Assembly (NCBI RefSeq): GCF_958453765.1 | Contig: NZ_CAUDZA010000035.1 | Coordinates: 1-21,602 of the forward strand | Origin: Phascolarctobacterium_A succinatutens_B | GTDB taxonomy: Bacteria; Bacillota; Negativicutes; Acidaminococcales; Acidaminococcaceae | Reading direction: 5' to 3' | Length of the DNA stretch: 21,602 bases | Part shown: piece by piece, positions 20,656 to 21,602 of the stretch | Position numbering within the stretch: the stretch's first letter is position 1 | How the letters are laid out: every line of letters begins with the position of its first letter | Notes under the pieces: generated by a model | What the model was told of the DNA's origin: nothing | The model's database searches: none | Seen by the model: the letters and a program-made list of their open reading frames with translations, nothing else | Position numbers and translations under genes: made by a program

Positions 20656-21602
20656 ATGAGTGTGCTAATGAATACGGCTGAGTATCTTTCCATTATTGAA
20701 AATATTAAGAGTGAAATTACTGCGGCACAATATCGTGCGGCAATTCATGTGAATGCAGATATGCTGCTTCTCTATTATGATATTGGTTGCGTAATCAATG
20801 AACATAAATCATGGGGAAACAAGTTTATTGATAACCTTGCAGCAGATATTCGGATTGCTTTTCCAGAAAGCAAAGGATATTCTGTTCGTAATTTGAAGTA
20901 TATGGCAAAATTCGCAGAGATTTATCCAGACCGAGAATTTGTGCAACAGGTTGTTGCACAAATTCCATGGGGTCACAATATAGTTCTTCTGGATAAGGTC
21001 GCTGATATGGATGAACGTAAATGGTATATCAAAAAGTCAGCGAAAAACGGCTGGTCTCGAAATGTTCTTGTCCATCAGATTGAAAGCAACTTGTATCAGA
21101 GACAGGTGCTGGCAGATAAAGTTACAAATTTTGATCACCGCTTACCGTTTCCGCAAAGTGAACTTGCAGCGCAGACAATGAAAGATCCATATGTATTTGA
21201 TTTTATTCCTTTCCGGGAGGATATGCTCGAACGGGATATTGAGCAGGCACTTGTTAGGGATGTCACAAAGCTCCTTCTGGAGCTTGGAACAGGGTTTGCT
21301 TTTCTGGGAAACCAGTATCACCTGAACGTAGGCGGCGATGATTTTTACATTGATTTGTTGTTCTATAACCTGAATCTTCGCTGTTATGTAGTTATCGAAT
21401 TGAAAACCGGTGATTTCAAGCCGGAATATGCTGGTCAGCTAAACTTTTATCTGTCAGCCGTGGACGGCATTTTGAAAAAAGAGCAGGATAATCCGTCCAT
21501 TGGTTTGCTTCTGTGCAAAAGCAAAAACAATGTGGTTGCAGAATATTCACTCAAGGATATTTCAAAGCCGATTGGTGTAAGCGAATACAAAATAACCAGT
21601 AG
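20656..21602 (+). CDS. DUF1016 / YhcG-type PD-(D/E)XK nuclease-domain protein (3' end cut by the window)
   Basis: The frame stays open to the window edge (315 codons visible, probably nearly complete). The N-terminal DUF1016 region includes LLYYDIGCVINEHKSWGNKFIDNLAADIR, FPESKGYSVRNLKYMAKFAE and IPWGHNIVLLDK, all typical of the YhcG family. The C-terminal part holds the nuclease core: DDFYIDLLFYN (catalytic-type Asp), VVIELKTGDFKPEYAGQLNFYL (E-x-K) and a GLLLCKSK segment. Possible starts are ATG 20656, GTG 20662 (best spaced from GAGG) and ATG 20668. Members occur in defence or mobile contexts; the biochemical role is unproven. Its AT-rich codon use differs from the aro genes, suggesting acquisition. 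Confidence 0.85.
   Translation, partial: MSVLMNTAEYLSIIENIKSEITAAQYRAAIHVNADMLLLYYDIGCVINEHKSWGNKFIDNLAADIRIAFPESKGYSVRNLKYMAKFAEIYPDREFVQQVVAQIPWGHNIVLLDKVADMDERKWYIKKSAKNGWSRNVLVHQIESNLYQRQVLADKVTNFDHRLPFPQSELAAQTMKDPYVFDFIPFREDMLERDIEQALVRDVTKLLLELGTGFAFLGNQYHLNVGGDDFYIDLLFYNLNLRCYVVIELKTGDFKPEYAGQLNFYLSAVDGILKKEQDNPSIGLLLCKSKNNVVAEYSLKDISKPIGVSEYKITS

Overview
Organism. The window holds both outer-membrane machinery (TonB-ExbB-ExbD) and low-GC Firmicute-style signals: strong GGAGG ribosome sites, GC-rich hairpin plus U-run terminators, TTGACA/TATAAT promoters, and a Thermotoga/Bacillus-type (I-beta) DAHP synthase. That combination suggests a diderm Firmicute of the Negativicutes, perhaps an Acidaminococcaceae/Phascolarctobacterium-like anaerobe. 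The taxon is an inference; no rRNA marker is present.

Layout. (1) 1-1320, minus strand: exbB-exbD-tonB with TAATG overlaps, its own promoter, and tonB running off the left edge. (2) 1506-3166: an AT-rich gene for an AAA-type ATPase with a C-terminal DUF234/PD-(D/E)XK-like domain, flanked on both sides by a 41-bp palindromic repeat (39 of 41 bases identical). (3) 3198-7204: a consensus promoter, a cobalamin riboswitch with terminator platform, then a three-gene operon of two nitrogenase component-1-like subunits and a NifB-type radical SAM protein, closed by a terminator. No NifH-like gene is in the window. (4) 7225-8077: a TauE/SafE-family permease with its own promoter. (5) 8170-18003: a ten-gene aromatic amino acid operon (aroF1-aroF2-tyrA-aroB-aroA-aroC-pheA-aroE-aroK-aroQ) covering all seven shikimate steps plus the prephenate branches. 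It is preceded by a Tyr/Phe-rich 45-codon leader peptide and an intrinsic terminator, the architecture of ribosome-mediated attenuation. (6) 18105-20349: a CoA-disulfide reductase-like flavoprotein fused to a rhodanese domain, and a C_GCAxxG_C_C family protein. (7) 20407-21602: a 17-bp perfect inverted repeat at a promoter, then a DUF1016/YhcG-type PD-(D/E)XK nuclease gene cut by the right edge.

How the parts work together. The aro operon makes chorismate from PEP and erythrose 4-phosphate and carries it to phenylpyruvate and 4-hydroxyphenylpyruvate. Control is visible at three levels: the leader/attenuator, two DAHP synthases whose regulatory N-terminal domains have diverged while the catalytic barrels stayed nearly identical, and an ACT domain on PheA. 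The riboswitch operon should be off when cobalamin is plentiful.

Most worth following up: the cobalamin-controlled nitrogenase-like/NifB operon, whose alpha-like subunit lacks the usual cofactor ligands; the Tyr/Phe leader peptide; and the repeat-flanked ATPase-nuclease unit.
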